Shown piece by piece: positions 11,618 to 23,511 of a DNA stretch of 64,000 nucleotides. Every line of letters starts with the position of its first letter. Position 1 is the stretch's first letter. The notes under the pieces were generated by a model, which worked only from the letters and a program-made list of their open reading frames with translations, was not told the origin of the DNA and made no database searches. Position numbers and translations under genes: made by a program. The DNA lies in assembly GCF_014899185.1 (NCBI RefSeq), contig NZ_CP045201.1:3821501-3885500 (forward strand), written 5' to 3'. Source of the DNA: Pseudooceanicola spongiae. GTDB taxonomy: Bacteria > Pseudomonadota > Alphaproteobacteria > Rhodobacterales > Rhodobacteraceae.

Positions 11618-12382
11618 TCAGAAGGCGTCCTTGCGGCGTCTGACTTCGGCAAAGACCTCGTCAGCAGGGGCACCAGGCAGTCCGACGGCTTCGGCGACAG
11701 AGGGCTGGTGGGCACGCAGAAAGGGGTTGGTGTCCATTTCATCAGAGAGGAGAGACGGCACTGTCGGCTGACCGGCCGCGCGCGCGGCTTTCACCGCGTT
11801 GATACGAGATATAAGCGCGGGATTTTCTGGTTCAATCGTCTGGGCGAATTTCGCATTCGCTTCTGTGTATTCGTGTCCCGAACAGACGAGGGTATCGCCG
11901 GGCAGGGCGGCCAGCTTGCTCAGGCTGGCGTGCATCTGGGGGAAGGTCCCCTCGAACACGCGGCCACAGCCGAACGCCATCAGGCTGTCGGCGGTGAACA
12001 CCAGCTTGGCACCCGCCATGTGAAAGGCGATATGGCCCAGCGTATGGCCGGGCACCTCGATCACGCGCCAAAGGCCATCGCCTGCGCCGCCGGTATCGCC
12101 CTCGGCGACATAGCGGTCCATCGCGGGCATCTTGTCGGCTTCGGCCTTCGGGCCAATCACCGTCATGTCGGGAAAACGGGCGCGCAATTCGGCGATGCCG
12201 CCGACGTGGTCGTGGTGGTGATGGGTGATCAGCAGCGTGTCCGGCACCCAGTCGCGCGCCTCCAGCACCTGCAGGATCGGAGCGGCCTCCGGCGCGTCGA
12301 CAATGCATGTCCCCTCTGGACCGTGGGCCAGATAGGCATAGTTGTCTTTCAGGCAGGGCACGGTGACGAGTTCAAGGGCCAT
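11618..12382 (-). CDS. gloB: Hydroxyacylglutathione hydrolase (glyoxalase II)
   Basis: 254 residues, the usual length for GloB. It hydrolyses S-lactoylglutathione to lactate and glutathione, the second step of methylglyoxal detoxification, using a binuclear metal centre. The metal motif [10 protein letters not shown] (about 53-62), the later GHTLGHIAF segment and [14 protein letters not shown] are all visible, and the C-terminal glyoxalase II helical domain ends with RRRKDAF. The start is the ATG before [16 protein letters not shown]. It is divergent from the methyltransferase gene, with 60 bp between the two starts, so they may share a control region. Confidence 0.92.
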   Translation of the reverse strand: MALELVTVPCLKDNYAYLAHGPEGTCIVDAPEAAPILQVLEARDWVPDTLLITHHHHDHVGGIAELRARFPDMTVIGPKAEADKMPAMDRYVAEGDTGGAGDGLWRVIEVPGHTLGHIAFHMAGAKLVFTADSLMAFGCGRVFEGTFPQMHASLSKLAALPGDTLVCSGHEYTEANAKFAQTIEPENPALISRINAVKAARAAGQPTVPSLLSDEMDTNPFLRAHQPSVAEAVGLPGAPADEVFAEVRRRKDAF

Positions 12383-12442
12383 GGTCAAATTGTCCTTCCT
12401 TGCTATTGTCCCCGAGTGAAACCGATCAGAGGGCGGCTTGCA

Positions 12443-13240
12443 ATGCATCTGGACGTGCAGGACCTGCGGAATTTCTATTATCGCTCCACTCTGGGTCGGG
12501 CGGCACAAAGCAATGTGCGCAACCAGATGTTGAAACTCTGGCCCGAGGCGAAGGGTCAGACGGTCCTTGGCTTCGGCTTTGCGGTGCCCCTGTTGCGCCC
12601 CTATCTGGCCGAGGCGCGCCGCGTCATCGCCCTGATGCCGGGGCCGCAGGGCGTCATGCCCTGGCCTGCGGGCATGCCCAATGTCTCGACCCTGTGCGAG
12701 GAAACCCTCTGGCCCATCGACACTGGCCATGTCGACAAGCTGGTCGTCATGCACGGGCTTGAGACATCGGAGAGGCCGACCGATCTGCTGAAGGAATGCT
12801 TTCGCGTCCTTGGCCCCGGCGGCAAGGCCCTGTTCATCGTGCCGCACCGCTCTGGCCTGTGGTCGCAATCCGATCGCACGCCCTTCGGCTATGGCCGCCC
12901 CTACAGTCAGGGCCAGCTCGAGTCCCAGCTCAAGCTGCACTCCTTCCTGCCCGAGCGGCATGTGCATACCCTCTACCAGCCGCCCTCGCAGCGCCGGTTC
13001 TGGCGCAAGACCGCGCCGTTCTGGGAAAAGCTGGGCGGCACCCTGTCGATGGTCGTGTCGGGCGGCGTGCTGATGGTCGAGGCCAGCAAGCGGGTGCAGG
13101 CCCCCTCCGGCCCCGGCGAGAAAGTGCTCCGCTCCTCCGGTTTGCGCGTGCTCGAAGGGCTGGCCGCGCCCAAGCCCGAAACCGCCCGCAGTGCCGGGGC
13201 CGGCTGGTCCGGCTGCCGGTTCGAGGGGGCGGACGACTGA
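12443..13240 (+). CDS. Class I SAM-dependent methyltransferase
   Basis: 265 residues. The region [19 protein letters not shown] (about 33-51) is a degenerate SAM-binding motif I, and [22 protein letters not shown] (about 115-136) is a clear post-II/III segment of methyltransferase type 11 enzymes. Substrate unknown. The start ATG follows GGCGGC weakly; it was picked from where family-like sequence begins. The gene is divergent from gloB, and a 638-bp gene-free stretch follows before the ATP synthase operon. Confidence 0.78.
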   Translation: MHLDVQDLRNFYYRSTLGRAAQSNVRNQMLKLWPEAKGQTVLGFGFAVPLLRPYLAEARRVIALMPGPQGVMPWPAGMPNVSTLCEETLWPIDTGHVDKLVVMHGLETSERPTDLLKECFRVLGPGGKALFIVPHRSGLWSQSDRTPFGYGRPYSQGQLESQLKLHSFLPERHVHTLYQPPSQRRFWRKTAPFWEKLGGTLSMVVSGGVLMVEASKRVQAPSGPGEKVLRSSGLRVLEGLAAPKPETARSAGAGWSGCRFEGADD

Positions 13241-13361
13241 GGCGCGCGATTCGCTCGCGCGTCGCTCTCTATGGCGCGGGACGACTGGGCCGAGCCTGCC
13301 GCCCATGTCCAGCGGCGACGGGGCAGGACGGTGTGCTGGCACTCGGAGAAAGGCGAAATTC

Positions 13362-13402
13362 GCACCGCTCGGATACCGTTCAGATACCGACGCAATACCG
13401 AC
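13362..13402 (+). repeat. Dispersed 41-nt repeat, copy A
   Basis: Begins GCACCG and contains three RATACCG units starting at 13372, 13383 and 13394, exactly 11 nt apart. It differs from copy B at four of 41 positions by my alignment. Lies about 120 bp after the methyltransferase gene. Confidence 0.85.
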
Positions 13403-13548
13403 ACCCGGATTCAGCGGACTTGGCTGCCGATCCCGAGGGGGAAACGCCGCGAACACCCACCCTGCAAAATGTCGAAACCCCTGCGAATTTCGCCCTGACT
13501 GCGTGATCCTTGCAACGTCTCACCGGGATATCCGGGCCGCAGACACAT

Positions 13549-13560
13549 TTTCTTAAGAAA
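13549..13560. promoter_or_regulatory. Perfect 12-bp palindrome in the atp leader
   Basis: TTTCTTAAGAAA is a perfect palindrome in the AT-richer part of the region upstream of atpH. It could be a binding site for a dimeric regulator, but short AT palindromes also arise by chance. Confidence 0.3.
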
Positions 13561-13878
13561 TACTCAGACGGCCTGATTTGCGCGAATCCTTGATAATGCA
13601 GGAATTGCTGCCATAGGTGAAATCCCGAAAAGGTGAACAATTTCTAGCCCTTTGGGGTCAAAGCTGGAAGTGGGCAGGGGGGTGCATATGGCGTTACCCT
13701 CTGAAAACACTGAAAAAGCGGCCGGTTTGCTATACGTGCAAAGCACCTCAAGCGGGTTGATGGGGGGGCAGTGCTCTGCTAGACCCGTGCCGATTTTGAT
13801 GCTTTGGCTGCGCCAAGGCTACAAACCCCCTGCGCCGGTGTTTTTACCGGTACGGGGCCAGACATCGGAAGGGTGGAC

Positions 13879-14439
13879 GTGTCCGAACCAGCTTCGATCT
13901 CCTACGGCATCGCCTCGCGCTATGCCTTGGCCGTTTTCGAGATTGCCCGCGAGAATGGCGCGCTGTCCGAACTCGACGCCAGCATTGCAAAACTTGCAGA
14001 AGCCCTCGCCGTCAGCGCCGATCTGCGTGACGTGATCGCTTCGCCCATCCTCAGCCGTGCCGAGCAGGAAAAGGCGATCTCCGCCGTTGCTGCCGGGCTT
14101 GAGCTGATGCCTGCCGTCCAGCACACGCTGGCGCTGATGGCGCAGAACCGCAGACTGTTCACGCTGCCGCAATTCGTGCAGCGTTCGAACGAACTGATCG
14201 CCGAAGAGAACGGTGAAGTGACGGCAGATGTGACCAGCGCCACGGCGCTGACCGCTGACCAGTCCAAGAAACTCTCTGCCACGCTTGCCGAAACTGTTGG
14301 CAAGACCGTGAAACTCAACACGACCGTCGATGAATCCCTCATCGGTGGTCTGGTCGTCAAAGTGGGCTCGCGCATGGTCGATACGTCGATCCGCACGAAG
14401 CTGAACGCACTCCAGAATGTCATGAAAGAGGTCGGATAA
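13879..14439 (+). CDS. atpH: F1F0 ATP synthase subunit delta
   Basis: 186 residues, normal length. Subunit delta (OSCP-like) links the top of F1 to the peripheral stalk of F0. The start is a GTG giving [29 protein letters not shown] ends six bases upstream. A GTG two codons earlier abuts the ribosome-binding site and is less likely. The C-terminal motif [23 protein letters not shown] (about 155-177) is the family signature. First gene of the F1 operon; its TAA shares its final A with the atpA ATG. F0 genes are not in the window, as expected for Rhodobacterales. Confidence 0.93.
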   Translation: MSEPASISYGIASRYALAVFEIARENGALSELDASIAKLAEALAVSADLRDVIASPILSRAEQEKAISAVAAGLELMPAVQHTLALMAQNRRLFTLPQFVQRSNELIAEENGEVTADVTSATALTADQSKKLSATLAETVGKTVKLNTTVDESLIGGLVVKVGSRMVDTSIRTKLNALQNVMKEVG

Positions 14440-15977
14440 TGGGAGTCCAAGCAGCCGAAATTTCTGCTATCCTGAAGGAGCAGATCAAGAACTTTGGCCA
14501 AGACGCCAAAGTGGCCGAGGTTGGTCGCGTGCTCTCCGTCGGTGACGGTATTGCCCGTGTGCACGGCCTCGACAATGTTCAGGCCGGCGAAATGGTGGAA
14601 TTCCCTGGTGGGATCCGCGGCATGGCCCTGAACCTCGAGACCGACAACGTCGGTGTCGTGATCTTCGGGTCTGACCGTGACATCAAGGAAGGCGACGTCG
14701 TCAGCCGCACCAACTCCATCGTGGACGTGCCTTGCGGCAACGGCATGCTGGGTCGTGTTGTCGACGGTCTCGGCAACCCGCTCGATGGCAAAGGCCCCAT
14801 CGAAGCAACCGAGCGTCGCGTGGCCGACGTCAAGGCGCCGGGCATCATCCCGCGTAAATCGGTTCACGAACCCATGGCAACCGGCCTCAAGTCGGTCGAC
14901 GCCATGATCCCGATCGGCCGTGGCCAGCGCGAGCTGATCATTGGCGACCGTCAGACCGGCAAGACCGCTGTGGCGCTCGACACGATCCTGAACCAGAAGT
15001 CCTACAACGAAGCCGCCGGCGACGATGAAGGCAAGAAACTCTACTGCATCTACGTTGCTATCGGTCAGAAACGTTCGACCGTTGCGCAGCTGGTGAAGAA
15101 GCTGGAAGAGACCGGCGCGATCGAATATTCGATCGTCGTGGCCGCAACCGCCTCCGATCCCGCGCCGATGCAGTACCTCGCGCCCTACACCGCGACCGCA
15201 ATGGCGGAATTCTTCCGCGACAACGGCCGCCACGCGCTGATCATCTATGATGACCTCTCCAAACAGGCCGTCGCGTATCGCCAGATGTCGCTGCTGCTGC
15301 GTCGTCCGCCGGGGCGTGAAGCCTACCCGGGTGACGTGTTCTACCTCCACTCCAGACTTCTGGAGCGTTCGGCGAAACTGAACGAAGACTTCGGCTCCGG
15401 TTCGCTGACGGCTCTGCCGATCATCGAAACGCAAGGTGGCGACGTTTCCGCGTTCATTCCGACCAACGTGATCTCGATCACCGACGGCCAGATCTTCCTG
15501 GAAACCGAACTGTTCTACCAGGGCATCCGTCCTGCTGTGAACACCGGTCTGTCGGTGTCGCGCGTGGGTTCGTCGGCTCAGACCAAGGCGATGTCCTCGG
15601 TTGCGGGTCCGGTGAAACTGTCGCTCGCTCAGTACCGCGAGATGGCTGCCTTCGCTCAGTTCGGCTCCGACCTTGATGCCGCGACCCAGCGTCTGCTGAA
15701 CCGTGGTGCGCGTCTGACCGAGATCATGAAGCAGCCGCAATATTCGCCGCTGACCAACGCCGAAATCGTCTGTGTGATCTTTGCAGGTACCAACGGGTAT
15801 CTCGACAAGGTCGCCGTCAAGGACGTGGGCCGCTTTGAAGCTGAACTGCTGAAATTCCTGCGCAACACGCGCCCGGAAATCCTGCAGTGGATCACCGACG
15901 AAGATCCCAAGATCAAAGGCGCACCCGCGGACAAGCTCAAGGCAGCACTCGACGAATTCGCCGCTGACTTCGCCTAA
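14439..15977 (+). CDS. atpA: F1F0 ATP synthase subunit alpha
   Basis: 512 residues, full length. The non-catalytic nucleotide-binding subunit of the F1 hexamer. It has Walker [10 protein letters not shown] (about 169-177), [30 protein letters not shown] (about 265-294) and the conserved arginine-finger segment [10 protein letters not shown] (about 369-378). Overlaps atpH by one base and is followed after 17 bases by atpG. Codon use is the highly expressed type, with more C-ending codons than the flanking genes. Confidence 0.97.
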   Translation: MGVQAAEISAILKEQIKNFGQDAKVAEVGRVLSVGDGIARVHGLDNVQAGEMVEFPGGIRGMALNLETDNVGVVIFGSDRDIKEGDVVSRTNSIVDVPCGNGMLGRVVDGLGNPLDGKGPIEATERRVADVKAPGIIPRKSVHEPMATGLKSVDAMIPIGRGQRELIIGDRQTGKTAVALDTILNQKSYNEAAGDDEGKKLYCIYVAIGQKRSTVAQLVKKLEETGAIEYSIVVAATASDPAPMQYLAPYTATAMAEFFRDNGRHALIIYDDLSKQAVAYRQMSLLLRRPPGREAYPGDVFYLHSRLLERSAKLNEDFGSGSLTALPIIETQGGDVSAFIPTNVISITDGQIFLETELFYQGIRPAVNTGLSVSRVGSSAQTKAMSSVAGPVKLSLAQYREMAAFAQFGSDLDAATQRLLNRGARLTEIMKQPQYSPLTNAEIVCVIFAGTNGYLDKVAVKDVGRFEAELLKFLRNTRPEILQWITDEDPKIKGAPADKLKAALDEFAADFA

Positions 15978-15994
15978 GCCCGAGGGAGGATGAC

Positions 15995-18314
<2,320 letters not shown>

Positions 18315-18325
18315 GGGGCTGATCA

Positions 18326-18754
18326 ATGGCAAACACGATGGACTTCAGCCTTGTTTCCCCGGAACGGAGCCTTGTCTCCGGTCTGGTGACCGAGGTGCAG
18401 ATTCCGGGCACAGACGGTGATCTGACGGCCATGCCAGGGCATGCGCCGATGATCACCACCCTGCGCCCCGGCCTGCTGCACATCAGCGGCCCCAATGGTG
18501 AGGACGATTACGTCGTCACCGGCGGGTTCGCCGAGATTTCGGCCGAGGGCGTCACCGTCCTGGCCGAGCGCGCGCTGCACCAGAAAGAGATGACCCAGGA
18601 CATTCTGAATGACTGGGTTGTCGAGGCACGCAAGGCCTGGAAAGACGCGACAGACGACAACGGCGTGGCCCATGCGGCCAAGTTGCTGGCGGATATGGTG
18701 GCCATGGGCACCCATGTGGGTCTCGACCCGGATCACGCAAACTACGTCGACTGA
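18326..18754 (+). CDS. atpC: F1F0 ATP synthase subunit epsilon
   Basis: 142 residues. The beta-sandwich N-domain, with MDFSLVSPERSLVSGLVTEVQIPG and GDLTAMPGHAPMITTLRPGLL, is typical. The C-terminal helical part, which can inhibit ATP hydrolysis in other bacteria, is present but weakly conserved. AAGGGG precedes the ATG. Last gene of the operon, followed by a strong terminator. Confidence 0.95.
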   Translation: MANTMDFSLVSPERSLVSGLVTEVQIPGTDGDLTAMPGHAPMITTLRPGLLHISGPNGEDDYVVTGGFAEISAEGVTVLAERALHQKEMTQDILNDWVVEARKAWKDATDDNGVAHAAKLLADMVAMGTHVGLDPDHANYVD

Positions 18755-18778
18755 TCTTTGCGTTTCAGTATTGCTTCA

Positions 18779-18804
18779 GGCCCCGGCATTGTCCGGGGCC
18801 TTTT
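18779..18804 (+). terminator. Terminator of the atp operon
   Basis: GGCCCCGG-CATTGT-CCGGGGCC followed by TTTT: an 8-bp GC stem, 6-nt loop and T-run, 25 bases after the atpC stop. Confidence 0.9.
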
Positions 18805-18958
18805 GCGTTGGTGCTTCGGATTGACGGTAGTATTCGTGCCGCCCTGCAACCTGTTGGCAAGGTTGTGCGTGTCTTGACTGGGGCAGGGCGGCCCCGCTGC
18901 TGCCACCCTGTCGCGGCATCTTGTCGAACCGACTGTCTCAGCTTTAGTATCGGGATTG

Positions 18959-19306
18959 ATGAAAAAACTATCCACGCATCGCATCGGCGTTGAGCAGGGT
19001 GACAGCACTCTGTTCTCCGATTTTCAGGACGGCGGCGAGATGTGGACCGGCACTGGCCCGCGCGAACGGCGCAAACGTGTCGCCTTCTCCGAAGCCTTTG
19101 CGCAGCCGCCCAGTGTGCAGTGTTCGTTGTCGATGTGGGACATGGCGCAGGCCAGCAACCAGCGCGCCGATATCTCGGCCGAGAGCGTGACAGAGAAAGG
19201 GTTCGAGATCGTCTTTCGCACATGGGGCGATACGCGCGTGGCGCGTGCGCGTGTCGCCTGGATGGCCATCGGTGAACTGGCGCATGAGGACGACTGGCAG
19301 GTCTGA
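18959..19306 (+). CDS. H-type lectin domain protein
   Basis: 115 residues forming essentially one H-type lectin domain: FSDFQDGGEMWTG, RKRVAFSEAFAQPPSVQCSLSMWDM, then ESVTEKGFEIVFRTWGDT and VAWMAIGE. This beta-sandwich fold is known from the snail agglutinin and discoidin-like proteins, where it binds GalNAc-type sugars. No signal peptide is visible. The ATG at 18959 immediately follows a TTG that could also initiate. The sugar-binding ability and biological role are unproven. Confidence 0.8.
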   Translation: MKKLSTHRIGVEQGDSTLFSDFQDGGEMWTGTGPRERRKRVAFSEAFAQPPSVQCSLSMWDMAQASNQRADISAESVTEKGFEIVFRTWGDTRVARARVAWMAIGELAHEDDWQV

Positions 19307-19314
19307 GCGGCGGT

Positions 19315-19338
19315 CGGCGGGATGCACGCACCCCGCCG
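19315..19338. terminator. Convergent hairpin
   Basis: CGGCGGG (19315-19321) and CCCGCCG (19332-19338) form a 7-bp stem between the convergent lectin and hydrolase genes. There is no clear T-run. Confidence 0.45.
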
Positions 19339-19347
19339 TAGCCAGCT

Positions 19348-20040
19348 TCAGATTTCGATGGCCGTCATGACTTCGGGCTCGATCACCTTCACGCCCGGCA
19401 GGCTTTTCGCCAGCAGATCGGCGCTCTGTTCCAGCGCCGGGAAGGTTTTGTAGTGCATCGGGATGACCGTCTTGAAGTTGAAGAAGGTCTTCGCCGCATA
19501 GGCCGCGCGGCGCATGTCCATGGTGTAGTGGCCACCCGCGCAGAGGATGCCGATGTCAGGCTCATGCAGATCGTGGAAGATCTTCATGTCGGCCATCACG
19601 TCGGTGTCGCCCGAGAAATAGATCGAATGCCCCTCGCCCTCGATGACGAATCCCGCTTCGGAGCCGAGGTAGATCGGCCCATGCGGTCCGTCGGTCGAGG
19701 AGGAGTGCGTCGCGTTGACCATCGTCACCGAAACGCCGTCCAGTTTGATCGTGCCGCCCTTGTTGAAACCGGTCGTCTCAATCCCGTGGTTGGCGGCCAG
19801 CCAGCCCATCAGCTCGACCATGCCGAAGACCGGGATGCCCAGCTCTTTCGCGATGCCGGCGGTGTCGGTGACGTGGTCGCCATGGCCGTGCGTCACGAAG
19901 ATATGCGTGGCACCTGCGATCGCCTCGGCGCGGCGCGCCTCGGGGAAGGCGGGGTTGCCGTCGAACCAGGGGTCGAGCAGCAGAACCTTGTCCGCGATCT
20001 CAAGCCGAAAGGAGCCGTGTCCGAGCCAGATGATTTTCAT
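19348..20040 (-). CDS. Metal-dependent hydrolase, UPF0173 / MBL fold
   Basis: 230 residues, a compact metallo-beta-lactamase-fold enzyme. It begins MKIIWLGHGSFRLE and carries THGHGDHVTD (about 50-59, the HxHxDH metal motif), GAxAxHSSS-like NATHSSSTDGPHGP, and YFSGDTDVMADM (about 139-150). This order is that of the UPF0173 family, whose substrate is unknown. A second, Tat-exported MBL protein occurs at 58157-58939. The two are not close relatives. Confidence 0.9.
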   Translation of the reverse strand: MKIIWLGHGSFRLEIADKVLLLDPWFDGNPAFPEARRAEAIAGATHIFVTHGHGDHVTDTAGIAKELGIPVFGMVELMGWLAANHGIETTGFNKGGTIKLDGVSVTMVNATHSSSTDGPHGPIYLGSEAGFVIEGEGHSIYFSGDTDVMADMKIFHDLHEPDIGILCAGGHYTMDMRRAAYAAKTFFNFKTVIPMHYKTFPALEQSADLLAKSLPGVKVIEPEVMTAIEI

Positions 20041-20145
20041 GTTGAACCTCCGAAGGTTTGCACCCAGCCTGCGATCAGAGCTGACGCAAGGCGGGGTCTT
20101 GTTCCGGGCCAGACACTAGCGTTGCAGTGACGAAAGGAAAGACCC

Positions 20146-20820
20146 ATGGACCTGATGGCGCAGGTGGATGCCTATTGCGAACGCCTCGGGCCCGGTCTCT
20201 GGGCCGAACCGGTCAATGCCCTGACCAACCTCGCCTTCATCGCCGTCGCCGCGGCGCTGTGGCGGCCCTGCCGGGGCCTGCCGCTCGCCCGGCTGCTCTG
20301 CTGCGTGCTGTTCGGGATCGGCGTCGGCTCGGGCCTGTTTCACACGGTTGCGACAGCCTGGGCAGGGATCGCAGACACGCTGCCGATCCTGATCTTCATC
20401 CTGATCTACATCTTCGCCGCCACGCGCCATTTCTTTGAAGCACGCGTCTGGGTGGCCGTGATGATCCCGGCGCTGTTCCTGCCCGTGTCCTCAATGCTGA
20501 CACCCCTGCTGCGGCTGGTACCCCTCTACGGCGCCAGTGCGGCCTATCTGCCGGTGCCGATACTGATCTTCACATATGCGGCACTGCTGGCAAAACGGGC
20601 GCCCGGCACGGCCTGGCGGCTGGCCTTAGGGGCTGGCATCCTCATGCTCTCGCTCACCTTCCGCTCGCTCGACGCGTCCCTCTGTGACGCCACAGAGGGC
20701 CTCGGCACCCACTTCCTGTGGCATATTCTCAACGCAATCATGCTCGGCTGGATGATCTGGACCTATCGGTTTCACATGCAGACCCGCCATATGCTTGCGG
20801 GCGGGGCCTTGCGGCGCTAA
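20146..20820 (+). CDS. Ceramidase-like CREST-family membrane hydrolase
   Basis: 224 residues with about seven membrane segments. The metal-binding pattern of the CREST superfamily is visible: [20 protein letters not shown] (His and Asp, about 64-83) and, near the end, [15 protein letters not shown], an HxxxH motif. Alkaline ceramidases and related lipid amidases belong here. In a bacterium without proven sphingolipids the substrate may be another amide lipid. AAAGGAAAG precedes the ATG. Starts 105 bp from the divergent UPF0173 gene. Confidence 0.78.
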   Translation: MDLMAQVDAYCERLGPGLWAEPVNALTNLAFIAVAAALWRPCRGLPLARLLCCVLFGIGVGSGLFHTVATAWAGIADTLPILIFILIYIFAATRHFFEARVWVAVMIPALFLPVSSMLTPLLRLVPLYGASAAYLPVPILIFTYAALLAKRAPGTAWRLALGAGILMLSLTFRSLDASLCDATEGLGTHFLWHILNAIMLGWMIWTYRFHMQTRHMLAGGALRR

Positions 20821-20853
20821 ACCCGTGCGCGATCCAAGTGAAAGAGGCGTTCC

Positions 20854-21141
20854 ATGTCGATCGACACAGCAACCGCGGCCCGCGTTGCGAAACTGGCCCG
20901 TATCAAGGTGGAAGAAGACCAGCTTCCCGCACTGGCGGAGGAGTTCAACACCATCCTCGGCTTCATCGAGCAGTTGAACGAAGTCGATGTCGAGGGCGTC
21001 GAGCCGATGACCTCGGTCACCCCGCAGCGCCTGAAACGGCGCGAGGATGTCGTGACCGAAGGCGATCAGCAGGCCAAGATCCTGTCGAACGCTCCCGACG
21101 CCCGCGAGGGCTTTTTTGCCGTGCCGAAGGTGGTGGAATAA
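20854..21141 (+). CDS. gatC: Glutamyl/aspartyl-tRNA amidotransferase subunit C
   Basis: 95 residues, normal size. Small subunit of the GatCAB complex that converts Glu-tRNA(Gln) and Asp-tRNA(Asn) to the amidated forms. The sequence [27 protein letters not shown] (about 8-34) and VEPMTSV are typical. The TAA stop shares its last base with the gatA ATG. gatB is not in the window. Confidence 0.95.
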   Translation: MSIDTATAARVAKLARIKVEEDQLPALAEEFNTILGFIEQLNEVDVEGVEPMTSVTPQRLKRREDVVTEGDQQAKILSNAPDAREGFFAVPKVVE

Positions 21142-22628
21142 TGTCTGATCTCAACACCCTGACCATCGCCGCCGCCCGTGATGCCCTGCGCAAGGGCGAC
21201 ACGACCTCGGCCGCGCTGACCGCCGCGTGCCTCTCGGCCATCGAAGGCTCTGGCGCGCTGAACGCCTTCGTGCACAACACCCCCGACCTTGCCATGCAGC
21301 AGGCCGAGGCGGCTGATGCGCGCCTCAAGGCGGGCGACGCCCCGGACATGTGCGGCATCCCCCTTGGCATCAAGGACCTGTTCTGCACCAAGGGCGTGCC
21401 GTCGCAGGCGGCCTCGAACATCCTCAAGGGCTTCCTGCCGGAATACGAATCCACCGTCACCCAGAACCTGTTCGATGCGGGCGCGGTGATGCTGGGCAAG
21501 CTGAACATGGACGAGTTTGCCATGGGCAGCTCGAACGAAACTTCGGCCTACGGCAATGCGGTGAACCCCTGGCGGCGCAGCGATGACGATACCGCGCTGA
21601 CGCCCGGCGGCTCCTCCGGTGGCTCGGCCTCGGCTGTGGCGGCGGACCTCTGCCTTGCGGCGACCGGCACCGACACCGGCGGCTCGATTCGCCAGCCTGC
21701 GGCCTTTACTGGCATCACCGGCATCAAGCCGACCTATGGGCGCTGCTCCCGCTGGGGCGTTGTCGCCTTCGCAAGCTCGCTCGACCAGGCCGGTCCGATG
21801 ACCAAGGACGTGCGCGACGCCGCCATCATGCTTGAGGCGATGTGCAGCTACGACGCCAAGGATTCGACCAGCATGGACATCCCCGTGCCGAACTTCGAGG
21901 CGATGCTGACCGGCGATGTCAAAGGCAAGACCATCGGTATTCCGCGCGAATACCGCCTTGACGGTATCCCGGACGAGATCGACGCCCTCTGGACTGCGGG
22001 CAAGGAAATGCTGGCTGATGCAGGCGCCAAGATCGTCGACATCTCGCTGCCGCACACCAAATACGCGCTGCCCGCCTACTACGTGATTGCACCGGCCGAG
22101 GCGTCCTCCAACCTCGCGCGCTATGACGGGGTGCGCTATGGCCACCGCGCCAAGCTGAGCCACGGCGACGGCATCACCGAGATGTACGAGAAGACCCGCG
22201 CCGAGGGCTTTGGCCACGAAGTGCAGCGCCGCGTCATGGTCGGTACCTACGTGCTGTCTGCGGGCTTCTACGACGCCTACTACAACCGCGCCCGCAAGGT
22301 CCGTGCTCTGATCAAGAAGGACTTCGACGATGCCTTCGCGGCGGGTGTCGATGCTATCCTGACCCCGGCGACCCCGTCCTCGGCCTTTGGTCTGGGCGAG
22401 ATGGTGGATGCCGATCCGGTGCAGATGTACCTCAACGATGTCTTCACGGTTACCGTCAACCTTGCCGGTCTGCCCGGGATCTCGGTGCCTGCGGGTGTCG
22501 ATGCCAAGGGTCTGCCGCTGGGTCTGCAACTGATCGGTCGCCCCTGGGAAGAGGGCGATTTGCTGAACACCGCCTATGCGTTGGAGCAGGCCGCAGGCTT
22601 TGTTTCCAAGCCGGCGAAATGGTGGTAA
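21141..22628 (+). CDS. gatA: Glutamyl/aspartyl-tRNA amidotransferase subunit A
   Basis: 495 residues. Amidase-signature enzyme of GatCAB that releases ammonia from glutamine. The catalytic triad can be placed: Lys in [14 protein letters not shown] (about 71-84), and the Ser pair in [15 protein letters not shown] and [14 protein letters not shown] (about 155-190). The start overlaps the gatC stop by one base, indicating coupled translation. A hairpin terminator follows. Confidence 0.97.
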   Translation: MSDLNTLTIAAARDALRKGDTTSAALTAACLSAIEGSGALNAFVHNTPDLAMQQAEAADARLKAGDAPDMCGIPLGIKDLFCTKGVPSQAASNILKGFLPEYESTVTQNLFDAGAVMLGKLNMDEFAMGSSNETSAYGNAVNPWRRSDDDTALTPGGSSGGSASAVAADLCLAATGTDTGGSIRQPAAFTGITGIKPTYGRCSRWGVVAFASSLDQAGPMTKDVRDAAIMLEAMCSYDAKDSTSMDIPVPNFEAMLTGDVKGKTIGIPREYRLDGIPDEIDALWTAGKEMLADAGAKIVDISLPHTKYALPAYYVIAPAEASSNLARYDGVRYGHRAKLSHGDGITEMYEKTRAEGFGHEVQRRVMVGTYVLSAGFYDAYYNRARKVRALIKKDFDDAFAAGVDAILTPATPSSAFGLGEMVDADPVQMYLNDVFTVTVNLAGLPGISVPAGVDAKGLPLGLQLIGRPWEEGDLLNTAYALEQAAGFVSKPAKWW

Positions 22629-22655
22629 GTACTGCTTAAATACCGACGTCATAGA

Positions 22656-22690
22656 GACAGGATACCGCGGGTGATGTCCGGTATCCTGTC
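22656..22690 (+). terminator. Hairpin after gatA
   Basis: GACAGGATACCG (22656-22667) and CGGTATCCTGTC (22679-22690) make a perfect 12-bp stem with an 11-nt loop, followed by TTGCACATTTT. The arms contain the ATACCG unit of the dispersed repeat, and AAATACCGAC stands just upstream at about 22638-22647, so this hairpin may be a rearranged member of that repeat family. Confidence 0.7.
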
Positions 22691-22738
22691 TTGCACATTT
22701 TAGCCGCGGCGATCTGAGCCACAACGAGAGAGTTTTCG

Positions 22739-23509
22739 ATGCGCGTGTTGATTCTGGGAACGGCCCTTCTGGGTCTTGCGGCCTGTAACCAGACCGGGCC
22801 CAACGGTGGCAATGGCTCCTATGGCAGCCTGAACCAGTATGCGCGGGAACGCGAAATGATCCTGCAGGCCGGTCAGACACAGGGCTCGGGCGGCGGTCTT
22901 CCGGCGGCCGATACCGTGACCAGCCAGCCGCTGTCGGCCATGGGCACACTGCCCGCCGGTGCGGCCACGACCTCGGCCTCCGCGCCCTATGGCACTGACC
23001 CCGAAGCGCTTGATATCGCGCGTGAAACGCAGGCTGCTCTGCAGGCCGCCGGGATGAACTCCGGGGTTGTGCCGCTGCAGGCCAGCCCATCCAATCCGGC
23101 CCCCGAAGCGGTGAACGCCATGGGCATTTCGCAAGAGAACAACTTTGAGGCCGTGGGCGAGCAACGCTCGATCGCGCAGGACAAGGAGTTCATCGCCCAG
23201 AACCGCGCCAAGTACGAACAGATCGCCCCCTCGGAGCTGCCCCAGCGTGTCGATACCGGGCCGAACCTTGTGACCTACGCACTGCAGACTTCGAACCCGA
23301 TGGGCCAGCGGCTGTATTCGCGCATCCAGATCGCCTCCGAATCCCGGTTCAACCGCAAGTGCTCGCAATACCCCTCGCCTGACCTTGCACAAACCGATTT
23401 CCTGAAAAAGGGCGGGCCTGAGCGTGACCGGATGGGCGTTGATCCCGATGGCGACGGCTATGCCTGCTCCTGGGATCCGGCCCCCTTCCGCAAGGCCTCG
23501 CGGGGCTGA
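22739..23509 (+). CDS. Lipoprotein with excalibur-like calcium-binding end
   Basis: 256 residues. A lipoprotein signal (MRVLILGTALLGLAAC, lipobox LAAC with Cys16) directs it to the envelope. A long Gln/Ala/Gly-rich middle part is followed by a C-terminal domain with SRFNRKCSQYPSPDLAQTDFL and VDPDGDGYACSWDP. The last segment matches the DxDxDGxxC excalibur motif. The amidase gene starts two bases after its stop, which suggests a joint cell-wall role. Confidence 0.8.
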   Translation: MRVLILGTALLGLAACNQTGPNGGNGSYGSLNQYAREREMILQAGQTQGSGGGLPAADTVTSQPLSAMGTLPAGAATTSASAPYGTDPEALDIARETQAALQAAGMNSGVVPLQASPSNPAPEAVNAMGISQENNFEAVGEQRSIAQDKEFIAQNRAKYEQIAPSELPQRVDTGPNLVTYALQTSNPMGQRLYSRIQIASESRFNRKCSQYPSPDLAQTDFLKKGGPERDRMGVDPDGDGYACSWDPAPFRKASRG

Positions 23510-23511
23510 TC

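Larger units (their letters stand above)
13241..13878. other. Gene-free region with repeat and ATP synthase leader
   Basis: No credible gene lies between the methyltransferase stop and atpH. The stretch holds one copy of the 11-nt-period repeat (13362-13402), the perfect palindrome TTTCTTAAGAAA, and near its end two small inverted repeats: TTGGC-TGC-GCCAA (13804-13816) and CCGGT-GTTTTT-ACCGG (about 13836-13851). The atp promoter must lie here; the segment from about 13540 is noticeably more AT-rich, but no single promoter stands out. Confidence 0.6.

Noticed and set aside
13362..13402. CRISPR-like array for the 11-nt repeats
   Set aside because: Units are only seven bases long and 11 nt apart, the copies are isolated, and no cas gene is present.
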